This document shows positions 49,801 to 60,000 of a stretch of DNA of 60,000 bases, piece after piece. Both the position numbers and the translations under genes were made by a program. Numbering within the stretch: position 1 is the stretch's first letter; every line of letters starts with the position of its first letter. The notes below the pieces were generated by a model, which was not told where the DNA came from, ran no database searches, and worked only from the letters and a program-made list of their open reading frames with translations. Origin of the DNA: Hydractinia symbiolongicarpus (taxonomy: Eukaryota; Cnidaria; Hydrozoa; Anthoathecata; Hydractiniidae); the NCBI RefSeq assembly GCF_029227915.1, contig NC_079882.1, positions 27,830,001 through 27,890,000 on the forward strand. Reading direction: 5' to 3'.

Positions 49801-52800
49801 GAAAATTCAACTTTAGAGTCTCTGTGGCTTGAAATTGTTATTAAAAAATCGAAATCAATTTTAGTAGGGTGTTTCTATCGCCCTCTAGAGGGTTCAAAGT
49901 ACTTACCATCTCAATATAACGAAACATTTGACGATCATTTAAATTGTATCAATCAAGAAAATAAGGAAACTACACTCATGGGAGATTTCAATGTGGACTA
50001 TAATGTTACAAACGTCAATAAAGATTTTAAATCTACAATTAATGTGCATGGTTTTAAATAACTTATCAATAAACCCACGAGAACGTCTTCTACGTCATCA
50101 ACGACAATTGATTTATTTTTCACTAATTGTCCCGACAATGTTCACTGCACTGACGTATTCCCTACTTCGCTGAGTGATCACGATATGGTTGGTGGAATAC
50201 GTAGGATACACAACATCAAGCATCCTATGCGAACTCTGAAGTGCCGTAATTACACTAACTACGTTCCTGAAAATCTTTTTAATGACGTCTCCGAAATTGA
50301 CTGGCGCCCTGTATACGACGCCAGTGATGTAAATTCTGCAGTTACGTATTTTAACTTGAAGCTAAGGGGTTCTTTTGATAACCCGCGTTAATCGAAAAAA
50401 GATTTAAATCACGACCTTGTAAATGGCTAACTTCAAAAATAAAATCTCAAATGAACAACCGTGACAAACTTCATAGCAAGGCTCGCAAATCAGGTAAAAC
50501 AGAAGATGCAGAGAAATATAAAAAGATTAGAAATAGTTGCAATAATAACATAGTGAAAGCAAAGGCTAACCACCAGCGTGATCTTATTAACGAAAATCTG
50601 TCAAATCCAAGAAAGTTTTGGAATGCAATAAAATCAGTATTCCCAAGCAAACCGAAAAAAGTGTGTCAAATGTCAAAAGATGGTGAAAGCAGAAGTAAAG
50701 TAAGCAACTTCAGCAAGTTTTTTAGTACACCTGTTCACTCTCTTAAATCCAAGTCAATTCAACTTATGAATTTTACATGGAGATACGTACCACTTTTTTC
50801 TTTACGAACAAATAAAATTTTCATGACAGGTTATATTTCTAAGATTTTTGTAGAGAAAGAACTCCGATCACTCAAACGAAATAAAACAACCGGTATAGAC
50901 GAGTTACCACCCGGAATGTTAAAAGACTGTGCTATTTTAATTTCAAAACCTCTGAGTCACATAATAAACCTTTCGATAAACACCTCAACTGTACCATCAG
51001 CCTGGAAAGTTGCGAAGGTTGCACCTATATTTAAATCTGGGGATTCTTCTCTTCCCGAAAACTATCGCCCGATTTCAATTTTACCGGTGCTATCTAAAAT
51101 TCTTGAGAAGGCTATTCATAACGAACTCATGAAGTATCTCAAAAAAAGAAATTACTTAACGACTGTCAATATGGTTTTCGAAGTAAACGCTTCAGAAACT
51201 TGCTTCTACTTTATTTTGCGACAGAATTCGTCGCGAAATAGATGGCGGTAAGTTAGTTGGAGCAGTATATATAGATTTATCGAAAGCCTTTGATACGATC
51301 GGACACTCATTATTATTAAACAAGCTACGCACGTACGGAATTAAAGGCAAGGAGCTAGCATGATTTACCGACTACTTATTTAATCGAAGTCAGTTAGTAG
51401 ACATTAACAATATTCGATCTAGCTACGAGCCAATTTACTTACTTTTGGGACCACTGCTTTTTATAATTTTTTATGATGATTTTGTAGACCATATCTCAAA
51501 TTCTAAAGTTATAATGTACGCAGATGAAACCGTCATATACGTTGCTCATAAAGATGTTACTAGAATGGAACAACTTCTCAATCAAGACCTTGAGAGACTA
51601 TCAGTATATTTCCGTGAAAATGAGTTAATTATAAATTTAAAAAAAGGGAAAACTGAAGTCATGTTGTTCGGAACGGCTAAACGCTTGAAAGCACATGACA
51701 AGGCTCTACAAGTTGTATATCAAGAAAATCCGGTAAATTTCGTTTCTCAGTATAAGTATCTGAGAACAGTAATCGACAGCAAGTTAATGCTTAATGACAA
51801 CTTCGACCGATCATATAAAAGCGCTAGCAGCCGTTTACGCCCACTACAAAGATTACGACCGTGCCTTACCGCTGAAGGCGCACACAATGTTTTCTCGATG
51901 ATGATTGTACCTTTAATTACTTATAGTAGTGCATTGAGAATACCTATCACAAATACACAGCTCAACAAATTAAAATCGCTTGAGAACCGTGTTTCATCGA
52001 TTGTCCGGAGTGATAATATTCCATCCATCACAGGACTCGTCAACCGTAATATTTGTGTACTCGTTAAAAAGTGTCTACTAAATGAACTAACATCTGAACA
52101 TTTTGACAATTATTTTGTCAGCCAACAACATGACAATAACACACGAAATAACGGCTGCATTGTCAGGTTACCTCGGGTCAAACTAGAAATACTTCTCTTA
52201 ATAGACGATACCAGCTATTGGGCGATGTGCACTCTCAGCGGCTATCTTAGTCACTGTGCCGTCCAGTCTGCTTCAAGTTTAGCTAAGTGGGATTAATGTT
52301 TTGAACTATGCCTATGTCTTATTTAGCTCCCACATGAAGTCACTTCACACCTTGTCTGCATACTGTTGCATTTCTAGTTGATCAATTTTTTGTTTGTTTT
52401 TATCGTTTTTACTGTTTTTACTGCTTTTTTCCATTTTTATTCTCAGACAGGACGGACATTGATAGCAGTTTTTTTGTATTTATGTATATATTTGCAAATT
52501 ACTGAAGTCCTCATCCTGTATTTTAAATAAATAAATATAAATAAGCTTTTTTTTAGCGTGTGAACGAAGAGGAAAAAATTCAGTAAGGAACGCATACACC
52601 CAAATGCCCAAATAATTTTCAACAAAAAACTTACAAAAAATTACATAATCACTGGCCATTCCAACTCCAGCATTTGTCCTTGCAGCTATACGAACTCTGT
52701 ACGAACTATACACATCCAAGCCTGTTAATACGTGTGATGTAGTATAGCCAACTTCTGTGAAATTATCGGTAATTGGTCCATCAACTCCTATTTCTCCCGT

Positions 52801-55800
52801 GGATAATTTTGAGTAAAAAATAGTGTAACCAACTTTAAAACCCATCCATTGATCATCTTCCAAGTGATTCCATCGTATTAAACTTGAATGCGGATAGTGG
52901 TAACTGGTTGCAGTAACGGTTAATGGATACGCTATCGGTACTAAATTTAAAGTATTTAAATCTTTACTTTTGATATTGAAAGTTCAACTCAATGTGCCCT
53001 AGTATCAACCATAATATAAATATGAAGATAAAATTTAGTAAAGCGTTAACAGAAAACATTACTCAAGATTCAAACGTGCTTAATAAAGTTTTTATTAATA
53101 CTTTATGAAATGTAAAGCATTGTTATGAACTTCATTCATTATTCTCGCCTTCAGATCTACTTTTCATGCGTGGACGTACGGTATATAATAACCCTTAAAC
53201 TACAATCTTTTTTCAAAAAGTCCGGAATTTGCGAACTTCAGCAATGCGAAATAAAAAATATAAAATTCTTATCCATACTACTCAGCATTTTGATATCTTA
53301 GTGTTGTGTAATAACAATTATGACTATATTACATGTCAGTTTGACATTTTCAAATAGTCGTGGTGAAAAAAGCAATTATTAATAAATAATCACATTCAAT
53401 ATCAGTTTGGAAAACGCAGAATAAATAAACGCATAGTCGCATGCGAATCCATGCACCCTATTTTACTATCGACATCATCATCACCGAATTTAAGATAAAT
53501 CAAGAGGATTTTATTAACTTACAGGTTTCCAATGTTGAGCAATTAATTTTAGTTGTTGGTTCACCTTCACCGGCATTTGTGAAAGCCGTTATCCATACAG
53601 TGTATGTTGTACTTGGTTTCAAGAAGAACAACTCCATATTTCGTTTATATGGTTCGTCAATTTCAGTCACTACCTTGTTCCAAAGTTGGTAATAAATCTT
53701 ATATTTCGTTCGAATACCTTCTAGAAAAGCCGGAGGAGAGTGTTTCCATTGTAGTAGAAGTGAACTGTGACTCACTGCTTTGCACGTAAAATTGTATGCA
53801 GACATTGATGGTGCTATAAGAGTGAAATAGGCGTTTATTTTTTTGTGTGTAATGCTGCCTTAGGAATAAAATAATCATAAAAGGCTTACTTCCTTGTGGT
53901 GTAACAATTTGAATAGGGAGGCCAAATAACCCAGCAAACTTGGTATTAACAGAAACACTGATATTATACACCGTGTCTCCTCTTAAACCCGTTGTGTTGA
54001 AACTTGTACTATTAGCTCCATGAACTGTTATGTTGTGCCTGGAATACATAAAGGTTTTTAATCAAAAATTGATCTTTTGTGTCAATGCAATAGATGTAAT
54101 TACTTAGATGTACAGGAAATCAAATGTAGGAGTCAATCTACTTACATTGAAAAATCCAATCCTTTGCAATACTGGTCTTCACAACAAACCAAACAGGACA
54201 TACCTCTTCGCCGTCTAGTTGACGTTGAACCTAGTCCAATTCTTAAATCCTCTGCTTCGTATATTGCTTGCAATCTGATGGTATATGTTCTTATAATACC
54301 TGGTACGTTCTCTGCTAATGGCAAATCCCAGGATACCTCAATTTTATTGGATTTGTTTGCAATGGCCCGTACGTTAGGTGGTGGCATTATAGCAACTAAA
54401 AAATTTGAAAAAAAAGCTACTTGGCTCGAGTATCCCTTTTATAAATTGTGTAAATTATTAATGGTCGAAATTAATTTCACTGTTGTTCCGAAAAAAACGT
54501 ATAGAGAGAATATACACAACATTGCTTCAGGAAGATACCGCGATAACTTTAATATTACCGCCTCTCTAGCAAATCCGCCTTTTTATTTCTGCTTAAAACG
54601 TAATCTCGCATGCGGAATTGCTGTTTATTCTTGTCGAATCTGTACGTAATCTACGTTCTCTAATATTTCCACCGTATAGTGTGGGCACAATCTTACAACA
54701 ATTTGTACAGAACAAATTTTCACTAAATCTGTTGTAAATATGAGTTTTTCTTTTTATCGACAAGTACATGCCAAATTTTAAAACTTAAATTTATTTTATT
54801 AAGGGAAATCTTTTTATTAATTCTGGACATGTGGACAATTAATTGACGTTTTTTATGCGAATTATATAAAAACCGAAAAATATGTTAAATAAGTTTATTC
54901 GATTTCAAACTTTCGTTGAAGTCACAGGAAAGTGCTGACAAAAGCAAAAATTTATTGCTGTCGTTTTGTTGCTATAAGTTTCAAAAGTTTTAATTCTTAT
55001 GTCTGGAAGTAGCTAGTTGTCTCTATTTCCTCTGTTCGATTGAATTAAACAAATGAATTTATAACAAAACTGTATTTCTATATTTCCTAATTCAGAGTCT
55101 ATTTAGTGCTTTTTGCTTGCTTGTTTTTCATATGAACGGAAATTTAAAAATCTGGTGGAAATTTGAAAATCTTTGAACGTGTAAAGAAATTCTTAACTTA
55201 AGCTTGTTTTCAAGCTATTTACGGTTCCTTTTTTTGAACGCAGATTCATCGGCAAAATGGCGTTAATTATCTCTACGTGCTTTATGACGCTACCTCTTTT
55301 TTGGACACAGTATGTTCTTCAGGTGAAAATTTTAACCAATACCATCTGAAATGTTCCTAAAAACTAGGTTCTAATGAAGAGAAGAACCTGCAGTTTTAAT
55401 ACTTCAGTGTCTGTTAGTAGATTTTAATTCTGATAATTTTAATTATATGTTAATTATATATTTGAATGTTTTGTACCTGACTCCTCTGTAGTTACTACGA
55501 TACTTGCAAAATCCGATATCCCTTTTTTATTGAAGCAAGCAATGGAGATGTTGTAGCGGGTGAAAATGGAAAGATCAGTTGCTTCGTAGCTAAACGATTC
55601 TGCAGTAAAACTAAAAGCAAATAATTCAGAATCACATGAATAAGAATACCACTACACTAATACTGTAAAATTACAAATAATAATTACAATTCAGGTCGCA
55701 ATAGTAGAAGGAATTTTATACAAATTATTGCTCCATGCTGAATGTCAACACAATGCCGCCCTTAAAACACGTCCTTCGTCTGCCTTTTGTCAACTTTCGA

Positions 55801-58800
55801 TTGTTGCTAAATCATCTGTTAGGTAGGTGGACAAAGAATGTGAAGAACATAATGATTTTCTTTTATGTTTTTTTAAAAAATCACGTATATAATTAAGTAA
55901 TTAAAATTAACAAAAGAACCGTGTTTTTGAATTTATTCTTCTGCTTGCACTTACTCATCTCGCACAATATCGTTGATAGTTATTTCGTTTGGTTCTTTCA
56001 ATGACTGAATGATCAATCTAAAGTCACCAATGATACCTGCCCATGCTTCTTCAGGTATGTCTTCCCAGGATATATAGATAGAAGTTGAACTGGTGTTGTA
56101 TCCAATAAAATTAACTGGTGGAAATAATGGCCCTAGGTAATGAATTTAAGACGGAGTAAAAAAAAATAAGCATGATCATGTGCTTTTGATAAGAGCGGTT
56201 AATGAGATATAAGAAAGAGTTTAAAAATATTCGGTCTTGATGAAGCAATGGCTTCATCAAAACCGAAATTTTTTTTAAAAAAGTGTGTATACCTGTTGCC
56301 TTCATCGTATAGATTTTGATAAACGGTAAGTGAGATATAAGGGATTAAAATTTTTCCTGACGTCAACAATGACCAGTGAAAACCCCAAAAAATTTTTTTT
56401 AGAAATTTGCATACCTGTTCCCTACATCGTATACATTTTGAAATGATGATCAAGAAAATGTATAGTATCATGTACCTTGGACAAACGGTTGCAGAGATAT
56501 TAGAGTTTGAAGATTTTTGATGACGTCATCAACCCGTCCATTCCGAAACGGATTTGGGGACCTAGGTTTGGGAAGCTTACCCAAGTTGGTCCCAGGTGGT
56601 CCTTAGTTACCCACGCGGTGAAAAATCATTGACGTCACCAACTCCTTTCGAAGTTATTTAGCCCCAAAGTTTTAGGTGCACTGTAATGACTTCATTAATT
56701 TAATATAGGATATTGACGTTAAAGTAGTGTTATTGACGTCGCGCCGTAACGTCTGAATATTTACCATATTAAACATGCATTTTTCGGCAACATCAAAGGA
56801 AAATGAAGACATCCACTTTGCCGGTCACAGAGACACGGAACTGGCGTATTACTATATAGACTAGTCGACAAGGCCCGTGGAGAAATCCACTTAGGCAGAT
56901 TGGCAATGGAAAAACAGGTTGTTTTAGATGTCTTGCTGACGTCAGCAGTGAAGATCCCAAAAAAATAGAGAAATTTATTTTATTTTATTTTCGTGTAGAG
57001 GTTGAAACGCTGATCAAAATAATGTATAGGATGATATTTTTTCGAGGAACGCAAAAGGAGATATAAGGGTTTAAAAATTGTGCTGTAATCAACAAAGGAC
57101 TGTAAAAACACAAAACGTTTTTTTTAGAAATTTATATACCTGTTGCCGTCCTCGTATAGATCTTGAAACGCTGATCAAGAAAATGTATTGGATCATGTAC
57201 TTTTGACAAACGGTTACAGAGATATTAGAGTTTGAAGGTTTTTTGATGACGTCATCAACCCGTTTATTCCAAAACGGATTCGGGGACCCAGGTTTGGGAA
57301 ACTTACCAAAATTGGTCCCGGGGGGTCCTTAGTTACTTACGCGGTGAAAAATCACTGACGTCACCACATCGTTTCCAAGTTATTTGGCCTCAAAGCTTTA
57401 AGTGCATTGTAATGGCTTCATTTATTTAATATAGGATATTGACGTTAAAGTAGTGTTATTGACGTCGCGCCATAACGGCAGAAAATTTAACATATTATAC
57501 ATGCATTTTTCGGTTACTTCAAAGAAAACTTCGGTAAAATGAACATATCCACTTTGCCTGTTACAGACACACGGAACTGGCGTATTATTATATAGACTTC
57601 GTGTGTCTCACTATTTCGGTTACCATTTTAGGTGACAGGCAGACAGACGAATACAGACGGGTATTATAAGATAGATAAATTCACTTCCAACAATACAGTA
57701 TTTAAGCGAAAGTTACATTACTTTACGTACTATCAGCTCCTGTCCGAACTGTTACAGGAGAACTGGATGGACCCAGTCCAATCTTTGTGTAAGCTGCAAC
57801 TGTGACATTATACAGAGTGTATGTGTCCAGTCCACCAAATAGAGCAGTCATTTCCGAGTTAGCAGAAACATTCTGTCTTTCCATTTCAACGGATTCCATT
57901 GACATACAAATTACAAGATATTGCGTAATAACACCCTTGCGTTCTTCACTAGCAACTTCGGACCAGTTGACTTTTATGCTGTGTGAATCGTTAAAATTGC
58001 CATAAAGAGATTGCGGTGGACCAATGGGCACTATAAGAAAGGAACATAGAATTACATATAAATTATTAACATTTTTTTTAGATATCATATTGCGTAAGTT
58101 ATATTAAGTGTTGGTGTATTTTTACGTATTTTATTTTACTTAGGCGTTTGTCGAAATAAAGCGAATCGATTTTTAAATCTGAAAAAGTAAAACACCGTGC
58201 AAATGCAAGTCAGTGCAATATAATCAGGCCAAAAATGAACAAAAAAAAATAGTTTTAAAAAAAAATTTGGGAAGTTTTATTTATTTTTAAAACCTGTGGT
58301 CTATAGGATAAAAATCTGTTCTAATGAGAATCATCAGTTCACTAGGTTCATTAATTGGATTTGTTTATTATTAAAAAAAAACAGTTATCTTACCATCTTC
58401 TCCAGTTTTCACAACAATTGGATCACTATGTGGACCGATACCGATAACAGTCGCTGCGGCCACAGTAATGTTATAATCAGTGTAGCTTTTTAAATTATCA
58501 ATATCAACTTCAAAGATGTTGCTGCTGACAGACATCTCAGTATAATTGCTTTCCTCTTTTGATTTGTAATAAACATAATATTTGAATGGGTAACCACGCC
58601 ATACATCAATTTCCGTAATCTCTTTCCAACTTACTCTGACAGAATATGTACCAGTATCAGTGGCAGTTACATTTTTTGTGTATTTTCGGGGTACTAGAAC
58701 AAAAATACATATGAATATCATTTAAAAAAAGAGGGCTAGAGCAAACTCCTTGTGTCTTCACATAGATTGTTTAAATATACCTAAGTTATCTATCGCAATA

Positions 58801-59723
58801 TACATTGATAAATAGATTACTCAACAGTAGGAATTACTGCTTAACTAAAAAGTAAGTTTATTCTTAGATAGATTTTAATAATTCTTACTGTATTCGCCAG
58901 ATTTGCCAGATGTTTTATCATATTGTGTACCAAGATATGCTCCATTTCTCGCTTTTAGACGAAATGTATAACCACTAAAGTAACTGAGATTGCATGCGGT
59001 ATATTCAGTTACCAAACCAGTCTCGATGAACTGACTATTTTCGATCTCATCACTCGACTTGTAGTATTGCATCTGATAGCCTTGAAGATAGCCAATGATC
59101 TTATCAGCTGGAATGTGTGTCCATTTTAATTTGATGCATGTTGAGTTAGTTGCATTTGCAGACAAAAATATTGGTTTACCAGTTGGAACTAAACATAAAA
59201 GGATAAGGACATATTGGTAAAAAAAAGCATTCATTTTTCGCGATAATTTTAAACGCAACCAAATCAAGTTAACCTAACAAAGCAATAAAATTGCGACCAC
59301 ACTATGAAACATATAATTCATCTGCGTTCTTTACAAGTCCCGTAAAAATTAACATCACATAATCATAAAACATCTTGAATGCAATTAAGACATTTAGACA
59401 GACATTATTAGGCTACCCACCGCCTTCTTTTGTCCTACCAGCAACGGGTTTACTGTAATTTCCAACAATATCACCCAGACTTGACCGTCCATATATTTCA
59501 AACGTGTAATTTCTAAAGGGATCTAAGTCATTAAAGGAGTATAAAATTGCACTTGCATTTCCAGCGTTTTGTATGTCATGAAATTCACCGTTTGCTTTTT
59601 TAGCTCGTATCTTAAGTGATAATTTGCTGGGCTCAAATAATCCACTTGTATTGTACAAATCCCAACCCAAGGTTATTGTATATCTGTCAGCATTCGCAAT
59701 GTAGAGATTCTCTGGAGAAGCAA
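46532..59723 (-). CDS. host gene 2: multi-FN3 ligand-gated K+-channel-like receptor (partial 5')
   Basis: Sixteen minus-strand exons keep one reading frame through every GT/AG junction checked. The first ten encode at least eight FN3 domains; the next six encode an extracellular ligand-binding region (S1), a membrane helix, a re-entrant pore with TTVGYGD, a second helix, S2 and a final helix with a short cytoplasmic tail. This is the layout of glutamate-receptor channels of the bacterial GluR0 type. The FN3 to channel join is phase 1 to phase 1 across a 3.5-kb intron that holds a LINE. The 5' end with signal peptide lies beyond the window. Two adjacent genes instead of one remain possible. 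Confidence 0.65.
46924..47186 (-). CDS. host gene 2 exon: ligand-binding S2 half
   Basis: Phase 1 to phase 0. YALLDRYVAEALKLNI and FNVPTDFGVAAFG match the order of motifs in the second lobe of SBP/glutamate-receptor ligand domains (a VLLDxYVA helix, then a conserved strand). Confidence 0.7.
47970..48036 (-). CDS. host gene 2 exon: start of S2 lobe
   Basis: Phase 0 to phase 1, 67 nt, reading ILALYGTSEYAYGKKNAKNF. Bounded by TTAACTCTTAG and GTCAGT; the weakest splice support in the chain. Confidence 0.5.
48118..48277 (-). CDS. host gene 2 exon: pore exit and second helix
   Basis: Begins in the filter codon and reads YGDKVPETTRGRAYIVIWTL, then the helix LGLVLTGIVTGSLSSAMSVS. This matches the GYGD-x-x-P turn and inner helix of K+-type pores. 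Confidence 0.75.
48398..48492 (-). CDS. host gene 2 exon: pore helix and selectivity filter
   Basis: Phase 0 to phase 2. Encodes the linker EPTKVEHKGRGISIRG, the pore helix LFEGLYLAVMTSTTV and the first Gly of the filter, whose last base comes from the next exon. Together they read TTVGYGD, the K+ selectivity filter. Confidence 0.75.
48632..49137 (-). CDS. host gene 2 exon: ligand-binding S1 and first helix
   Basis: Phase 1 to phase 0, 506 nt. KLKIDYMVYPPYIDYPIGHN and RPKGILMDLTEQMLLTCAHN resemble the start of SBP_bac_3/glutamate-receptor ligand domains. Several NxT/S sites suggest glycosylation. It ends with the membrane helix LPLCGLFILLNSLFGALFWF. Confidence 0.7.
49650..52547 (+). mobile_element. 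broken non-LTR retrotransposon (LINE, Jockey/CR1-type)
   Basis: Encodes endonuclease then reverse transcriptase on the plus strand, antisense to host gene 2, in the intron between its last FN3 exon and its channel exon. It ends in a TAAA-rich tail (52522-52546). The 5' limit is approximate. Stops, frameshifts and a small deletion make it inactive. The clade call is from motif style, not phylogeny. Confidence 0.8.
49711..52296 (+). pseudogene. LINE endonuclease/reverse transcriptase relic
   Basis: Endonuclease motifs are LMGDFNVDYN and SLSDHDMVGG, with a nonsense TAA at 50059. After a frame change near 50390 the RT part follows: VAPIFKSGDSSLPENYRPIS, VYIDLSKAFDTIGHSLLL and the catalytic box MYADETVIY, where the usual second Asp of YADD is Glu. 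A frameshift lies near 51165, a TGA near 51360, and the GVPQGS segment before LGPLLF is missing. Confidence 0.85.
52635..52940 (-). CDS. host gene 2 exon: FN3 domain nearest the channel
   Basis: Phase 1 to phase 1 (donor TTTT-GTAAGT). Reads PIAYPLTVTATS, W in LIRWNHL, VLTGLDVYSSYRVRIAARTN and AGVGMASDYVIF: typical FN3 strands and the L..Y.V.V.A..N.G signature. Confidence 0.75.
53523..53813 (-). CDS. host gene 2 exon: FN3 domain
   Basis: Phase 1 to phase 1. PSMSAYNFTCKAVSHSSLLL, QWKHSPP, and LKPSTTYTVWITAFTNAGEG carry the FN3 pattern. Confidence 0.8.
53890..54038 (-). CDS. host gene 2 exon: second half of an FN3 domain
   Basis: Phase 2 to phase 1. HNITVHGANSTSFNTTGL then DTVYNISVSVNTKFAGLFG gives the last strands of the FN3 begun in the exon at 54146-54395. 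Confidence 0.7.
54146..54395 (-). CDS. host gene 2 exon: first half of an FN3 domain
   Basis: Phase 1 to phase 2. MPPPNVRAIANKSNKIEVSW is the A-B strand region. An RRRR run and a CLVCC cluster near the end are unusual for FN3 and may form a loop insertion. Confidence 0.7.
54850..54985 (+). mobile_element. fragment of the piggyBac-like MITE family
   Basis: Matches 660-880 (TTTTTTATGCG, AAAAACCG(G)AAAATATGTTAA, AAGTGCTGAC.AAAGCAAAAA) in the same orientation. It lies in an intron of host gene 2, without terminal repeats. Confidence 0.6.
55477..55599 (-). CDS. host gene 2 exon: second half of an FN3 domain
   Basis: Phase 2 to phase 1. SFSYEATDLSIFTRYNISIA then CFNKKGISDFASIVVTTEES. Completes the FN3 from 55955-56132. 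Confidence 0.75.
55955..56132 (-). CDS. host gene 2 exon: first half of an FN3 domain
   Basis: Phase 1 to phase 2. PLFPPVNFIGYNTSSTSIYI, SWEDIPEEAWAG and FRLIIQSLKEPN; donor GTAAGT. Confidence 0.75.
56150..57600 (+). repeat. complex intronic repeat with a ~475-bp duplication
   Basis: About 56398-56872 and 57124-57597 are diverged direct copies sharing TGATGACGTCATCAACCCG, GGTCCTTAGTTAC and GGATATTGACGTTAAAGTAG. Shorter partial units built on a CGTATAGAT.TTGA motif occur before and between them. No coding sequence; possibly a transposon with internal satellite units. Confidence 0.75.
57731..58030 (-). CDS. host gene 2 exon: FN3 domain
   Basis: Phase 1 to phase 1, 300 nt. PIGPPQSLYGNFNDSHSIKV, NWSEV and LDTYTLYNVTVAAYTKIGLG; the clearest FN3 in the set. 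Confidence 0.85.
58394..58693 (-). CDS. host gene 2 exon: FN3 domain
   Basis: Phase 1 to phase 1, 300 nt. TYSVRVSWKEITEIDVWRGY and LKSYTDYNITVAAATVIGIG; donor GTAAGA. Confidence 0.85.
58889..59188 (-). CDS. host gene 2 exon: FN3 domain
   Basis: Phase 1 to phase 1, 300 nt. CIKLKWTHIPADKIIGYLQG, YQMQYYKSSDEI and FSGYTFRLKARNGAYLG. Confidence 0.8.
59421..59723 (-). CDS. host gene 2 exon: FN3 domain (first in window)
   Basis: Phase 1 to phase 1 with donor GTGGGT. SPENLYIANADRYTITLGWD and LDPFRNYTFEIYGRSSLGD. More FN3 exons and the signal peptide probably lie beyond 60000. Confidence 0.75.
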
Positions 59724-60000
59724 CTAAAATAAGGAAAAAGTCGCATTAAAGGACTCAATAAGCATAATAGATATTTGATAAGGTTTAAAAAAGATCTGAA
59801 ATGATTTTTTCGAAGTGTTGTTTGGTGTCGCACAACGTCATCAAATACTAAGCAAAATGAAACTAAAATGATTTAAAGTCCTAACCCTACGTCCAAAATA
59901 TCTTTCAATTTTAAACTTGAAAAGTTTCGTATTTTAACACTCTTTGCAATTTGCCATTTCTTAGTGCTAATTGTAAGGCTAATTCTACTGTGAGTTGAAT

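Overview
The window is animal nuclear DNA, AT-rich, with intron-split genes whose exons end in GT/AG sites and keep consistent reading phase. Fibronectin type III (FN3) exons, a glutamate-receptor-like channel with a K+-channel filter, a piggyBac-type MITE, a non-LTR retrotransposon and two Polinton/Maverick elements all fit a marine invertebrate. I favour a cnidarian, possibly a hydrozoan, because I recall similar Polinton accessory proteins from corals and hydrozoans; this was not tested by a search.

Layout, left to right. At 246-1002 lies a non-autonomous transposon with TTAA flanks. Host gene 1 (minus strand) begins at 18259 with a signal-peptide exon, then an FN3 exon and a 50-nt exon; a phase-compatible exon at 3270-3546 may belong to it. 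A 537-bp pure tetranucleotide array (4865-5401) and a decayed Polinton (about 6219-16792) lie between. From 18.6 to 26.8 kb there is gene-poor DNA with duplicated blocks, palindromes and a second MITE copy. A well-preserved, more GC-rich Polinton of 17,533 bp occupies 26841-44373, with 390-bp terminal inverted repeats (5 differences) and a 5-bp ATTTT flanking duplication. Host gene 2 (minus strand, 59723 down to about 46.5 kb, possibly 45.7 kb) encodes at least eight FN3 domains. These join in phase to a ligand-binding/ion-channel region whose pore reads TTVGYGD. A broken antisense LINE lies in the intron at the junction.

The younger Polinton carries the expected replication and virion set: protein-primed-type PolB, rve integrase, A32-type packaging ATPase, double-jelly-roll-like major capsid protein and a penton-like minor capsid protein. 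Accessory genes include a 10-unit ankyrin-like protein, a small OB-fold-like protein, a SAP-like protein, a BRO-N protein and several membrane or coiled-coil proteins. PolB, ATPase, major capsid, minor capsid and one coiled-coil gene are broken by frameshifts or stops, so the copy is probably dead unless these are assembly errors. The integrase is intact. Most genes have AATAAA-like sequence just before the ATG, and many gene ends carry strong hairpins.

Comparing the two Polintons is informative. The capsid, small membrane protein and integrase cassette is inverted relative to the rest. The old copy has a zinc-repeat HNH endonuclease gene inside that cassette, while the young copy keeps only its last ~25 codons at another site beside the ATPase. 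The old copy also retains an unknown gene absent from the young one.
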